Below, in pieces: positions 1 through 6,718 of a DNA stretch of 34,026 nt. The notes under the pieces were generated by a model. It did no database searches, was not told the origin of the DNA, and saw only the letters and a list, made by a program, of their open reading frames with translations. The DNA is taken from contig DWVN01000037.1 in NCBI GenBank assembly GCA_019120235.1, positions 1 to 34,026 of the forward strand, written 5' to 3'. Every line of letters begins with the position of its first letter. The stretch's first letter is position 1. The stretch is from Dwaynesavagella gallinarum. GTDB taxonomy: Bacteria; Bacillota; Clostridia; Clostridiales; Clostridiaceae. A program made the translations under genes and the position numbers.

Positions 1-43
1 ATCTTGTAATAAGATAAATAAAATATTTCCTATTTTAAATTAT
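1..43. repeat. 43-base exact inverted copy of speE internal sequence (partner 494-536)
   Basis: Bases 1-43 equal the reverse complement of 494-536 without a mismatch, and the match breaks at base 44 (G against T). The left limit cannot be seen because the window ends there. The two arms are separated by 450 bases. The copy lies inside the coding sequence of speE and reads in the same frame on the + strand. An inverted duplicate of nearby coding DNA at the sequence edge is typical of an amplification or assembly chimera. A real small inversion-duplication is the alternative. Confidence 0.9.
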
Positions 44-262
44 GAAAAATTATTTAATGGAGTATATGTTTTTGATGTTAATGATGAAGCGGGTATAGAC
101 TTGAAATTTGTAATTGATAATAATAAAGAATTTAAGGTAGTTGATTATATAGATATTGATTATATAAAATTACATAAAAATAATATATTTATTTTTACAA
201 ATGATTGTTTGAAAGTTTTTAATCTTGAAGGTGTTTCTTTAGGTGAGTTTAAATTTCAATAG
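2..262 (+). CDS. C-terminal end of an unidentified protein (5' end outside window)
   Basis: An open frame enters from the left edge and stops at TAG 260-262, giving about 86 codons. The part after base 43 alternates short hydrophobic stretches with Asp/Asn/Lys turns (for example VYVFDVNDEAGIDLKF and NNIFIFTNDCLKVF), as in beta-propeller or other all-beta proteins, but I do not recognise a family. The first 14 codons (SCNKINKIFPILNY) are identical in sequence and frame to an internal piece of SpeE encoded at 494-536 on the other strand. They are therefore probably foreign to this gene and due to a chimeric junction near base 43. It is convergent with speE and both stop codons lie in one shared terminator hairpin. 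Confidence 0.5.
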   Translation, partial: SCNKINKIFPILNYEKLFNGVYVFDVNDEAGIDLKFVIDNNKEFKVVDYIDIDYIKLHKNNIFIFTNDCLKVFNLEGVSLGEFKFQ

Positions 263-300
263 CCAAAGGGAATTAAATTTAATTCCCTTTGGCTATATTT
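259..300. terminator. Bidirectional terminator between the left-edge gene and speE
   Basis: Bases 259-296 form a perfect 38-base palindrome (outer arm ATAGCCAAAGGG). It is followed on the + strand by ATTTTT and preceded, for the minus strand, by the A-rich equivalent. It contains the TAG stops of both convergent genes. Confidence 0.9.
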
Positions 301-1147
301 TTGAAGATTTTATAATTTCTTTAACATAATTAGGAAGAGCAAAACTTCCTCTATGAAGTTCTGTATTATAATATTTGGTGTCTATATTGTTTTTATTCCA
401 ATTATCTATATTTTCATTTAGAGGATTAACTGATTTAGATGCAAATCCAAATAGCCAATGTCCAGAAGGATATGTTGGAATAAAAGCTTGATAATAATTT
501 AAAATAGGAAATATTTTATTTATCTTATTACAAGATCTTTTTAACTCTTTTATATTAAATGGATAATAAGGACTTTCACTTTGGTTAACAAGAATACCGT
601 TTTCTCTTAAGATTCTATAACAATTTTCATAAAATTCTATACTAAATAATCCTTCTCCTGGTCCTATAGGATCAGTTGAATCAACTATTATTAAATCGTA
701 AGAGTTATTAGAAGAATTTTTAACAAAATCAATACCATCTTTAAATAAAAGATTTACTCTTGAATCTGTTTTAAGAGATTTAGATATTGTTGGAAGAAAT
801 TTTATTGATGCGTTAACAACTTCTTCATCTATTTCAACCATTGTTATTGAGTTTATTGATTCATATCTACAAAGTTCACGAACAGTACCTCCATCTCCAG
901 CTCCTATAACTAATACATCTTTAATATTAGGATTACATGCCATTGGGACGTGAGTTATCATTTCGTGGTATATGAACTCATCTTTTTCTGTTACCATCAT
1001 TATATCGTCTATTACTAGATAATTTCCAAATAAATCGTTATTATATACATCTATTGTTTGAAATTTACTTTGAGTATGAAATAAGTGTTTATCTACTTTG
1101 TATGAAATTTTAACATTTTCATCATATTTTTCTGTAAACCAGTTCAT
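293..1147 (-). CDS. speE: Spermidine synthase (polyamine aminopropyltransferase)
   Basis: Transfers the aminopropyl group of decarboxylated S-adenosylmethionine to putrescine to give spermidine in the cytosol. The 284 residues are the usual bacterial length. Visible landmarks are the N-terminal substrate loop (DDIMMVTEKDEFIYHEM, about 47-63), the nucleotide-binding glycine motif VIGAGDGGTVREL (about 80-92), the acidic VEIDEEV, and the active-site segment VDSTDPIGPGEGLF (about 155-168). The ATG is preceded by GGAGGACAATA. It lies 17 bases downstream of speD on the same strand, so the two form an operon covering the last two steps of spermidine synthesis. No putrescine-forming gene (speA, speB or speC) is in the window. 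An exact copy of 43 bases of this gene appears inverted at the window's left edge. Confidence 0.95.
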   Translation of the reverse strand: MNWFTEKYDENVKISYKVDKHLFHTQSKFQTIDVYNNDLFGNYLVIDDIMMVTEKDEFIYHEMITHVPMACNPNIKDVLVIGAGDGGTVRELCRYESINSITMVEIDEEVVNASIKFLPTISKSLKTDSRVNLLFKDGIDFVKNSSNNSYDLIIVDSTDPIGPGEGLFSIEFYENCYRILRENGILVNQSESPYYPFNIKELKRSCNKINKIFPILNYYQAFIPTYPSGHWLFGFASKSVNPLNENIDNWNKNNIDTKYYNTELHRGSFALPNYVKEIIKSSKI

Positions 1148-1164
1148 TATTGTCCTCCAGTATT

Positions 1165-1578
1165 TTAATCGTTAGGTTTATGATAAATAGTTTTTATATC
1201 AAATTTTCCATGTTTTGCAATTTTTTGAGTAAGTCCTCTTGGAATTTCTGTTGATTCGCTAAGGTCAGCATCAAGTTTTTCTTCTAGATAATCAAACCCA
1301 ACCCAAGGGTCAATAGTTCCACAAGTAAATAGGTCAACAGCAGCGTAACCATATTCAGGCCATGTATGAATAGTTAAATGAGATTCAGATATAATAACAG
1401 CACCGCTTACGCCGTAAGGGTTAAAATGATGAAAGCAACTTTCAACGATTGTCGCTCCCATTTTAATAGCAGCTTCTTTCATATGAGTTTCTATAAATTT
1501 TGGATCTTTTAAAAGTTCACTGTTACAGTTATAGTATTCAACTAAAATATGACGACCTAATGCATTAATAGTATGCAC
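1165..1578 (-). CDS. speD: S-adenosylmethionine decarboxylase proenzyme, prokaryotic short type
   Basis: Makes decarboxylated S-adenosylmethionine, the aminopropyl donor used by SpeE. The 137-residue proenzyme matches the short Bacillus/Thermotoga class (often called SpeH). The self-cleavage site is visible in ISESHLTIHTWPEYGYAA. Cleavage should fall between Glu65 and Ser66, so Ser66 would become the pyruvoyl group. His71 and Cys86 (in DLFTCG) correspond to the processing and catalytic residues of the family. The start is GTG (1578-1576), chosen because GGGAGGG lies 6 bases upstream. It is the first gene of the speD-speE operon, transcribed from the AT-rich region 1592-1860. Confidence 0.95.
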   Translation of the reverse strand: MHTINALGRHILVEYYNCNSELLKDPKFIETHMKEAAIKMGATIVESCFHHFNPYGVSGAVIISESHLTIHTWPEYGYAAVDLFTCGTIDPWVGFDYLEEKLDADLSESTEIPRGLTQKIAKHGKFDIKTIYHKPND

Positions 1579-1897
1579 TTCACACCCTCCCTTAAAACAA
1601 TAAAAGTTTACTTAATAAATATATAAAGTTTAGTATAATTAAACTCTATAATACAAAAATTCAAGTCACTACAATATTTAACTAATTCTAATTAAATATA
1701 ATAATGACTTGTGAAAATCAATTTGAAGTATAGTATATTAAACTTTGACTTGCAATATATCTGACTTAAAATATATAATAAATTTATTTCGTAGTCAATA
1801 TAAAAAAATAAAGTATTTAAAATTAAAATTAATAAATTTATTTTTTAATATATAAATTTAAATTATTTTGTGTATTCCACATAAGGAGAAATTTATT
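1579..1897. promoter_or_regulatory. Divergent control region between speD and the ttcA-like gene
   Basis: No gene is visible in these about 320 AT-rich bases. For the + strand there is a candidate promoter TTGCAA (1750-1755), 18-base spacer, TATAAT (1774-1779). The heptamer TGACTTG occurs at 1705-1711 and 1746-1752, inverted at 1662-1668, with a variant TGACTTA at 1762-1768. A second pair of direct repeats, TAGTATAATTAAACT (1631-1645) and TAGTATATTAAACT (1731-1744), lies exactly 100 bases apart. The first copy also forms a small hairpin (AGTTTA 1627-1632 with TAAACT 1640-1645). These may be protein-binding sites. The regulator is unknown. Confidence 0.45.
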
Positions 1898-2764
1898 ATG
1901 AGCGATAGAAATACAATTGCTTCTCATTGTGAATCTCATATTCCGGAAGGGGAAAGAAAATCTTTAGAAGAGATTGAAAATAGTATAATAAAAAAATATA
2001 GAAAGAGGATTTGGACAAAATTTACTAAAGCAATAAATGAATATAATTTAGTTAATGATGGAGATAAAATTGGAATTGCTATTTCAGGTGGAAAAGATTC
2101 TCTTCTTCTTGCTAAATTATTTCAAGAGTTAAAAAGACATGGAAGAAATAATTTTGAACTTGAATTTATTGCAATGGATCCAGGATATCATAAACATATA
2201 CGTAAATTATTGGAGGATAATTGTGCTCATTTGAATATACCTGTAAAAATATTTGAGTCAGATGTGTTTTTAGTTGTAGATAAAATTGCTAGAGAGTATC
2301 CATGTTATATGTGTGCACGTATGAGGAGAGGTTTTTTGTATGCAAAAGCAAGAGAACTTGGATGTAATAAGTTAGCTTTAGGGCATCATTTTAATGATGT
2401 AATTGAGACAACACTTTTAAATGTTTTTTACTCAGGAAATTTTAAAACAATGCTTCCAAAGCTTAGATCAGATAATTTTGATAATATAGAGCTTATAAGA
2501 CCGATGTATTTTATAGAAGAGCAATCTATTATTACATTTATAAAAAATTCTGGTATATTAGCTTTAAATTGTGCTTGTATGGTTGCGGCGAAAAGAATTG
2601 GAAATAAAAGATATGAAATAAAAGATTTAATTTCTAGTATTAAGAAAAATTATAAACATGTAGATAAATCTATTTTTTCGGCGGCTCAAAATGTAAATAT
2701 GGATAGTATACTTGGTTGGGTAAAAGATGGAGAAAAAATTTCTTATTTAGATGAGTATGAATAA
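1898..2764 (+). CDS. ttcA: TtcA-like tRNA thiolation enzyme (PP-loop ATPase)
   Basis: Members of this family adenylate and thiolate a base of tRNA (2-thiocytidine at position 32 for TtcA) using ATP and an iron-sulfur cluster. The protein shows the PP-loop AISGGKDSLLLAKLF (about 61-75), the Cys pair CYMCARMRRGFLYAKAREL (about 137-155) that binds the cluster together with a later cysteine in LNCACM, and the GHHFNDVIETTLLN segment. The 288 residues fit the family. I chose the ATG at 1898 because AAGGAG (1883-1888) precedes it. A TTG 30 bases upstream is open but has no SD. It is divergent from speD and convergent with the peroxiredoxin gene. Related PP-loop enzymes with other tRNA targets cannot be excluded. 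Confidence 0.85.
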   Translation: MSDRNTIASHCESHIPEGERKSLEEIENSIIKKYRKRIWTKFTKAINEYNLVNDGDKIGIAISGGKDSLLLAKLFQELKRHGRNNFELEFIAMDPGYHKHIRKLLEDNCAHLNIPVKIFESDVFLVVDKIAREYPCYMCARMRRGFLYAKARELGCNKLALGHHFNDVIETTLLNVFYSGNFKTMLPKLRSDNFDNIELIRPMYFIEEQSIITFIKNSGILALNCACMVAAKRIGNKRYEIKDLISSIKKNYKHVDKSIFSAAQNVNMDSILGWVKDGEKISYLDEYE

Positions 2765-2772
2765 ACATTTTA

Positions 2773-2807
2773 AAAAAAGAGATGAATTTAAAATTCATCT
2801 CTTTTTT
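2773..2807. terminator. Bidirectional terminator between the ttcA-like gene and the peroxiredoxin gene
   Basis: A perfect palindrome (arms 2773-2789 and 2791-2807, core AGAGATGAATTT) is flanked by A and T runs, so it can end transcription in both directions between two convergent genes. Confidence 0.9.
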
Positions 2808-2812
2808 GTTTT

Positions 2813-3346
2813 TTAGTTTAAGAAAGAATTTCCTTCTTTCCAGTTAGCAGGAACTAATTTTCCAGCTTTAGCTTGTTGAGCAGCTTTTAAAATATTAACA
2901 ACAGCGTCAACATCTCTACCAGCGCCTAGATCTGAAATAGATACATATCTTATGATAGATTCATCATCAATTATAAATATTCCTCTCTGAGCAGCTCCAA
3001 AATCTTCGATATAAACTCCGTAGTTTTTAGAAACTTCGTGAGTTAAGTCAGAAGCTAGTGGAAATTTTAATTCGCCAAGACCATTTTTAATCCAAGCTCC
3101 GTGAGTAAAGTGAGAGTCTATACTTACTCCTAAAACTTCAGCTCCACATTCTTTAATTTCATCGTACCTTTCACTGAAGGCTCTTATTTCAGTAGGTCAA
3201 ACAAAAGTGAAGTCTAGTGGGTAGAAAAATAATACAAGCCATTTTCTAGAATAATCTTTTAAAGAAACAGTTAATTCTTTAGAACCGTCTCCTGATATTG
3301 CAGTCATTTTAAAATCAGGAGCTTTAAGTCCAACAATTCTTTCCAT
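2813..3346 (-). CDS. Peroxiredoxin with in-frame TGA at the peroxidatic cysteine codon (probable selenoprotein)
   Basis: The minus strand encodes a full AhpC/Prx1-type peroxiredoxin of 177 residues, interrupted only by TGA at codon 50 (3199-3197). The context is PLDFTFV-[TGA]-PTEIRAFSERYDEI, so the TGA sits exactly where the family has the peroxidatic Cys of FVCPTE. Frame, start (ATG after AAAGGAGAT) and C-terminus (PANWKEGNSFLN) are all intact. Peroxiredoxins reduce peroxides, and some clostridial relatives carry selenocysteine here. The resolving Cys of the usual VCPANW motif is Val (KLVPANW), and the only Cys left is Cys67 (KECGAE). Codons ending in C (TTC, GAC, AAC, CAC, TAC) are commoner than in neighbouring genes, as expected for high expression. 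A sequencing error or fresh nonsense mutation is possible but less likely given the position. Confidence 0.85.
3166..3199 (-). promoter_or_regulatory. Candidate bacterial SECIS element just after the UGA of the peroxiredoxin gene
   Basis: Directly after UGA the mRNA can pair CCU-ACUGAA (3196-3188) with UUCAGU-GAA-AGG (3178-3167). That gives a 6-bp perfect upper stem with a 9-base loop, plus three outer pairs beyond a 3-base bulge. An alternative fold pairs GCC-UUC (3181-3176) with GAA-A-GGU (3172-3166) around an AGU triloop that starts 21 bases after UGA. That agrees better with the usual rule of a short apical loop with G near its start. Which fold forms, and whether SelB binds it, cannot be told by eye. 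Confidence 0.45.
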
Positions 3347-3706
3347 AAAAATATCTCCTTTAAATATAAATTTAAAAAGTTTAAGTACTTTAAGTACAAA
3401 TTGAATTTATCATAAGTGAAATAGATATTCAACTTTATATAAAAGATATTTATTAAAAACTTTATATATTTTTATAAATTTTGTTAATTTAACAAATTGT
3501 ATAAATGTTAAGTGTATTAAAAGTTTTAAAAATTGGTAAAGTTATTTCTAAAACACTAAAATAATTATATAATAGTATAGTATTTGAGATTTATTTTTAC
3601 CAGATTGTAATTTAATATGTAGATTAAATTATGTTTTTTAATTTAATATTTATTAAGTTATAATTTTTTTGAGGTAAAGAAATTGAGGATAAATTCATTT
3701 TTTGAG
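3347..3706. promoter_or_regulatory. Divergent control region between the peroxiredoxin gene and the tetR-like gene
   Basis: No gene larger than a leader peptide is visible. The region holds a tandem repeat TTTAAGTAC x2 (3380-3397), 34 bases before the peroxiredoxin ATG, and a perfect 17-base palindrome TTTGTTAA-T-TTAACAAA (3480-3496), the size and symmetry expected of a TetR-family operator. It also has a -10-like TATAAT (3568-3573) on the + strand and an AT-only hairpin (TAATTTAAT 3608-3616 with ATTAAATTA 3623-3631) followed by TGTTTTTT. A short frame TTG 3683 to TAA 3733 (16 codons) with GAGGT upstream could be a leader peptide. Confidence 0.4.
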
Positions 3707-3753
3707 AAAGGAGATAGCTATTTAAATTTGTAAATTTGAATAGTTTCAAAATG
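3707..3753 (+). promoter_or_regulatory. SD, hairpin and start arrangement of the tetR-like gene
   Basis: The only strong SD (AAAGGAG, 3707-3713) is 37 bases before the ATG at 3751. The spacer folds: CTATT (3718-3722) pairs with AATAG (3739-3743), continued by T.G and then AAAT with ATTT, for about 10-11 pairs. Folding leaves about 11 unpaired bases between SD and ATG, a workable distance. The TTG at 3736 lies inside the stem. Confidence 0.5.
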
Positions 3754-4281
3754 TGGATGCCTAAATCGGTTTTGTGCGACAAAAAAGAAATTTATGAAAG
3801 AGTTAAAAGTTTATTTCTTGTAAATGGTTACTCGGGGGTTGATATAAAGACTATTGCTTATGAATGTAAAATGGCAGTAGGAACCTTTTATAATTACTAT
3901 GAAAATAAGGAAGAAATATTTTGTGAAATTATAAGTGATAGTTGGAATTTGTTTTTTGAAACACTGAAACGTAAGAAGGTGTTAGGTGAATTTATAGAAG
4001 AGATTTATTATTATATTAGGAACAATAAGGGATTTGGTTTAACATTTAAGAGTATACCAATTGAGAAAGCAAATAACGTAAATAATTTGTATGATAAAAT
4101 AGTAAATGATGTAGCAAGACATATTGTAAATTTTATAAACGATGATTATAAGAACATAGGAAGAAGAATAGCATTATCCTTGTTTATGTCAATAATACTT
4201 TTTACAAATTCTTATGAATTTAATGATAAGGATAATTTGGAGTTTATATATAATTTGTTTTTAAGTTACCAAAAAAAGTAA
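3751..4281 (+). CDS. TetR/AcrR-family transcriptional regulator
   Basis: A DNA-binding repressor of 176 residues from ATG 3751. The N-terminal helix-turn-helix is clear: KEIYERVKSLFLVNGYSGV, then DIKTIAYECKMAVGTFYNYYENKEEIF (about residues 13-60). The C-terminal ligand or dimerisation half is helical and not recognisable beyond the family. Starts at TTG 3736 (5 codons longer) or ATG 3757 are possible. I prefer 3751 because folding of the leader places it at a normal distance from the SD. The 17-base palindrome at 3480-3496 in its own upstream region is a candidate operator, which would suggest autoregulation and perhaps control of the divergent peroxiredoxin. Its ligand is unknown. It is convergent with the membrane protein gene at 4291. 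Confidence 0.8.
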   Translation: MWMPKSVLCDKKEIYERVKSLFLVNGYSGVDIKTIAYECKMAVGTFYNYYENKEEIFCEIISDSWNLFFETLKRKKVLGEFIEEIYYYIRNNKGFGLTFKSIPIEKANNVNNLYDKIVNDVARHIVNFINDDYKNIGRRIALSLFMSIILFTNSYEFNDKDNLEFIYNLFLSYQKK

Positions 4282-4310
4282 AAACAGGCATTATTTGGCC
4301 TGTTTTTTGT
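4281..4310. terminator. Bidirectional terminator between the tetR-like gene and the membrane protein gene
   Basis: AAAACAGGC (4281-4289) pairs with GCCTGTTTT (4298-4306), followed by TT on the + strand and A-rich sequence for the minus strand. The stop of each gene lies in or beside the hairpin. Confidence 0.85.
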
Positions 4311-4866
4311 GTTTATATGAATATATAATGCAAAAGGAAAGTGTTCCTATGGTATTTGCTATAATATCTGACATTGTATCTAACAGACTATTATTTTGAG
4401 TATTTAATCCCAATAATTTATCTACGGAAAATTCGTAAATTTCCCAAAGTGTACCACAAGTTGTTGAGAAACAAAAAATTATAAAAATTATAAATAATAT
4501 TTGTGTTTTATTTATATCTAGATTTAATTTATTTATGAAGAATTTTATAAATGGTATGGATAAAACAGATGCTACAACTCCAAAGGATATGTGTAGGAGA
4601 AAATCAAATTCAGATATTAATCCATAAAAGTTTAAGGTTGTCCCTAAAAAAATTGATATAAAAATTTGAAATTGTAATATAGTTACTTCAAATGATGTGA
4701 AAGGAAGAGGAAGTACTCTAACAAAAAGTATGCTAAGTATTTCTGCAATTAAAAAAGATACTCCTCCATAATATAAATTTTTATTTGGAGTAAAAAAAGC
4801 TAAAATCAGAATTATAATTGATAGGGATAAATTTATTATCTCTGTTAATGTAAATTTTTTTACCAA
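4291..4866 (-). CDS. Integral membrane protein, YjdF/DUF2238-like
   Basis: A 191-residue protein with about five to six membrane segments. The part with most family character is the polar stretch GTLWEIYEFSVDKLLGLN followed by DTMSDIIANTIGTL (about 140-180). A Trp-Glu-x-x-Glu motif followed by an Asp-Thr-Met-x-Asp motif between helices is typical of YjdF/DUF2238 proteins, whose function is unknown. SEFDFLLH (about 84-92) would be the other conserved polar site. The start is TTG (4866-4864), supported by AAAGGAGGT 5 bases upstream. It is a single gene, divergent from glnS. Confidence 0.6.
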   Translation of the reverse strand: MVKKFTLTEIINLSLSIIILILAFFTPNKNLYYGGVSFLIAEILSILFVRVLPLPFTSFEVTILQFQIFISIFLGTTLNFYGLISEFDFLLHISFGVVASVLSIPFIKFFINKLNLDINKTQILFIIFIIFCFSTTCGTLWEIYEFSVDKLLGLNTQNNSLLDTMSDIIANTIGTLSFCIIYSYKHKKQAK

Positions 4867-4933
4867 ATTGACCTCCTTTTAAAAGCTTTTTAAATAGGGA
4901 ATATTAAAGAGTGTACACTAAAATATTTAAATA

Positions 4934-4942
4934 TGCTATAGT
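4934..4942 (+). promoter_or_regulatory. Extended -10 promoter element of glnS
   Basis: TGCTATAGT is an extended -10 (TGn plus TATAGT) about 33 bases before the glnS ATG. The -35 position (TACACT, 17-base spacing) is weak. A perfect 8-base palindrome GTGTACAC (4911-4918) overlaps it and could bind a regulator. Confidence 0.45.
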
Positions 4943-4974
4943 AAAATAAAATATAAGGTTAAGGAAGGTTTTTT

Positions 4975-6624
4975 ATGGAAAGTGAATTTAAAACATCGAA
5001 TTTTATTCGTAATATTATTATTGATGATCTAAAGAATAAAAAACATGAAACTATAATAACAAGGTTTCCACCAGAACCTAATGGGTATTTACATATTGGT
5101 CATGCTAAATCTCTTGAAATAAATTTTTCTTTAGCTGAGGAGTTTGGAGGAAAAACAAATTTAAGATTTGATGATACAAATCCTTTAAAAGAAGATGTGG
5201 AATATGTTAATTCAATTGAGGAAGATGTAAAGTGGCTTGGATATAAGTGGGATAAGGTTATATTTGCATCTGATTATTTTGAAATTATGTATGAAAAGGC
5301 AATGCTTCTTATTAAAAAGGGATTAGCTTTTGTTTGTGATTTAACAGGAGAAGAAATTAAAAAGTTTAGGGGAAATCTTCAAGAACCTGGAGTTGAATCT
5401 CCTTATAGAAATAGAACAGTTGAAGAAAATATAGATTTATTTACTCGTATGAAAAATGGAGAGTTTAAAGATGGGGAAAAGGTATTAAGAGCAAAAATTG
5501 ATATGTCTTCAAACAATATGAATATGAGAGATCCTGTTATTTATAGAATTTCTCACACTCCACACCATAACACAGGAGAAAAATGGTGCGTTTATCCAAT
5601 GTATGATTTTGCTCATCCATTAGAAGACGCAATAGAAGGAATTACTCATTCTATTTGTACTCTTGAGTTTGAGGATCATAGACCTCTTTATGATTGGTTT
5701 GTTCGTGAGTGTGAAATGGAAAATGTTCCGAGACAAATTGAGTTTGCGAGACTTAATTTAACAAATACTGTTATGAGTAAAAGAAAGCTTAAGGCTTTAG
5801 TTGATGAAAATATTGTAGATGGTTGGGATGATCCGCGTATGCCAACTATTGCTGGATTTAGGAGAAGAGGGTTTACACCAGAATCTATTAGAAATTTTTG
5901 CCGTGCTATTGGGGTTGCTAAAGCAAATAGTTTAGTTGATTATCAAATGCTTGAGCACTTTTTAAGAGAGGATTTAAATCCAAAATGTAAGAGAATTATG
6001 GCAGTAATTGATCCTATAAAAGTTGTTATAACTAATTATGAAGAGGGAAAAGTTGAAGAGTTATTTATTGAAAATAATAAAGATGATGAATCTATGGGAA
6101 CTAGGAGAATAACTTTTTCAAAATATATTTATATAGATAGAGATGATTTTATGGAAAATCCACCTCCTAAATATTTTAGACTCTTTAAAGGAAATGAAGT
6201 AAGGCTTAAGGGAGCTTATTTTATAAAGTGTAATGAGGTTATAAAAGATGAAAATGGAAAAGTAATTGAGCTTCATTGTACTTATGATCCTGAAACTAAA
6301 AGTGGAAGTGGTTTTTCAGGAAGAAAGGTTAAAGGAACAATACATTTTGTTGATTCTTCTTCTTCAATACCTGCTCAGTTTAGATTATTTGAACCTCTTA
6401 TTTTAGATGGGAGCAGTGACTCTGATTTTCTTAAAAATATAAATGAGAATTCTTTAAGGATTTGTGAGGGATTTATAGAAGATAATGCTAAAGGAAGTAA
6501 GGGATTTGATAAATATCAAATATTTAGACATGGATATTTTTCAGTTGATCCTAAATATACAACCCAAGATAAATTAGTTTTTAATAGAATAGCATCTCTT
6601 AAGAGTTCTTTCAAATTAAAATAA
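4975..6624 (+). CDS. glnS: Glutaminyl-tRNA synthetase
   Basis: Charges tRNA-Gln with glutamine in the cytosol. The 549 residues match the bacterial GlnRS length. The class I signatures are present: FPPEPNGYLHIGHAKS (HIGH motif, about 31-46), RFDDTNP in the active site, and VMSKRKL as the KMSKS loop (about 267-273). The tail has the two-barrel anticodon-binding region of GlnRS (for example GTIHFVDSSSSIPAQFRLFE). Presence of GlnRS means this organism need not rely only on the amidotransferase route for Gln-tRNA. The start ATG follows AAGGAAGG. It stands alone, with the amidase gene about 95 bases further on. Confidence 0.97.
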   Translation: MESEFKTSNFIRNIIIDDLKNKKHETIITRFPPEPNGYLHIGHAKSLEINFSLAEEFGGKTNLRFDDTNPLKEDVEYVNSIEEDVKWLGYKWDKVIFASDYFEIMYEKAMLLIKKGLAFVCDLTGEEIKKFRGNLQEPGVESPYRNRTVEENIDLFTRMKNGEFKDGEKVLRAKIDMSSNNMNMRDPVIYRISHTPHHNTGEKWCVYPMYDFAHPLEDAIEGITHSICTLEFEDHRPLYDWFVRECEMENVPRQIEFARLNLTNTVMSKRKLKALVDENIVDGWDDPRMPTIAGFRRRGFTPESIRNFCRAIGVAKANSLVDYQMLEHFLREDLNPKCKRIMAVIDPIKVVITNYEEGKVEELFIENNKDDESMGTRRITFSKYIYIDRDDFMENPPPKYFRLFKGNEVRLKGAYFIKCNEVIKDENGKVIELHCTYDPETKSGSGFSGRKVKGTIHFVDSSSSIPAQFRLFEPLILDGSSDSDFLKNINENSLRICEGFIEDNAKGSKGFDKYQIFRHGYFSVDPKYTTQDKLVFNRIASLKSSFKLK

Positions 6625-6718
6625 GTAAAATTTTATAAAAGTAGCTTTTATTTGGAAGTATAGTTTTTTTCAAAATGCAAAACATATATAAGATTAATTT
6701 CTTTTGTAGGTGGTTTGT

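Noticed and set aside
1579..1897. RNA gene or riboswitch in the speD/ttcA-like gap
   Set aside because: The sequence is almost pure A/T with only one short hairpin and no conserved aptamer-like core.
2813..3346. Peroxiredoxin as an ordinary pseudogene, or TGA read as tryptophan throughout
   Set aside because: The rest of the gene is undamaged and the family has Cys, not Trp, at this site. The nuclease (13509), the 65-residue membrane gene (22697) and lgt (28721) end in TGA, so TGA is a normal stop here.
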